A DNA stretch of 61,989 nt, from the NCBI GenBank assembly GCA_016287675.1, contig JAEFAR010000011.1:1-61989 (forward strand), given 5' to 3'. The notes beneath the pieces are model-generated. The model saw nothing but the letters and a program-made list of their open reading frames with translations. It did not search any database and had not been told where the DNA came from. Shown here in pieces: positions 61,658 to 61,989 of this stretch (the first letter of the stretch is position 1; each line of letters opens with the position of its first letter). The stretch comes from Lachnospiraceae bacterium. GTDB lineage: Bacteria > Bacillota > Clostridia > Lachnospirales > Lachnospiraceae. A program made the position numbers and the translations under genes.

Positions 61658-61989
61658 TCACGCAATGTCTATGGTCTTGTTTTCGTAGGCTTCTTTCAGC
61701 TTTTCTTCCTTTTCGACCTGGAGTTTCTCAACCCTTGCCTTGGAAAGGGGGTAGAGGAAGAAGAGTATCACTGCCATGAGCGCGAAGAGGACAGCAGGGA
61801 TCAGTGTCGCCAGGTCGTACATCTTCTTAAGGTTCTCCGTGGTCTGCACAGCACCCTTTTCATACTTGTAATTCATTCCGAGAAGCGCGCCGTTAACGCA
61901 TATGGCTGCAACCACCTGACCAAGCTTACGGAAGAAATTGAAGAAGGAGTAGGCTGTACCGTCGTCCCTTGAACCGGTGGTGACTTCGA
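61658..61989 (-). CDS. GPH-family sugar:cation symporter, C-terminal part
   Basis: The gene continues past the right edge; about 110 C-terminal residues are visible. They include VTTGSRDDGTAYSFFNFFRK and LGQVVAAICVNGALLG, a helix, and a charged cytoplasmic tail (KARVEKLQVEKEEKLKEAYE). This matches the MelB/GPH group of the major facilitator superfamily, which imports glycosides with a cation. It is in one operon with the GH31 gene (23 bases). Confidence 0.85.
   Translation of the reverse strand, partial: EVTTGSRDDGTAYSFFNFFRKLGQVVAAICVNGALLGMNYKYEKGAVQTTENLKKMYDLATLIPAVLFALMAVILFFLYPLSKARVEKLQVEKEEKLKEAYENKTIDIA

Overview
The window looks like chromosome of a Gram-positive anaerobe of the Clostridia, most likely a gut or rumen Lachnospiraceae. 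The evidence is strong AAGGAGG-type ribosome binding sites, many YesM/YesN-type two-component systems beside sugar ABC transporters, ECF vitamin transporters, lipobox lipoproteins with Thr/Pro linkers, GH5/GH31/GH88 glycosidases, CIRCE control of a small heat-shock protein, and an archaeal/eukaryote-type prolyl-tRNA synthetase. I see no phage genes, transposase, CRISPR array, rRNA or tRNA.

Layout. 0.1-9 kb: a solute-binding-protein/histidine-kinase pair, a secreted nuclease-or-phosphodiesterase-fold enzyme with a lectin-like tail, malic enzyme, a WYL regulator, a GH88 hydrolase and DegV. 9.3-18.1 kb: a cell-envelope module resembling Bacillus YdjG-YdjH-YdjI (zinc-ribbon membrane protein, TPM protein, SPFH protein) with three extra small proteins and its own three-gene signalling system. 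Three promoters there each carry a CTGTCA-N4-TGACAG palindrome directly abutting the -35 box. 18.2-20.7 kb: an OmpR-type two-component system and a DUF4342-like protein. 20.7-21.3 kb: a non-coding stretch with a candidate small RNA and a 257-bp nested inverted repeat. 21.3-25.9 kb: a GH5 cellulase, an FMN riboswitch with ribU, a metal-site-deficient amidohydrolase-like protein, a GIY-YIG protein and a glycerophosphodiesterase.

25.9-26.4 kb holds seven phased near-palindromic repeats. 26.4-32.9 kb is a cobalamin-riboswitch operon: a small HNH-repeat protein, two surface proteins with transcobalamin-like (DUF4430-type) domains, one of which also has an alpha/alpha-barrel as in animal intrinsic factor, then EcfT, a fused EcfAA' and an S component. 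I read it as a Gram-positive surface B12 capture and uptake system. 33-35.5 kb: pgi and hsp20, flanked by two copies of an almost identical 76-bp structured repeat. 35.6-48.9 kb: a chemoreceptor and two carbohydrate ABC transporter operons, one with a YesM/YesN pair, neither with its own ATPase gene. 49-61.99 kb: housekeeping genes (NYN-LOTUS protein, thioesterase, folate cyclo-ligase, phosphoesterase, MarR regulator, then a proS-cca-PEGA-like-phosphoglucomutase-HAD operon), a GH31 glycosidase and the end of a GPH sugar symporter cut by the window edge.

The genes together suggest a saprophyte that senses and imports oligosaccharides, and that scavenges riboflavin and cobalamin. All names come from motif reading and family memory; no database search was run.
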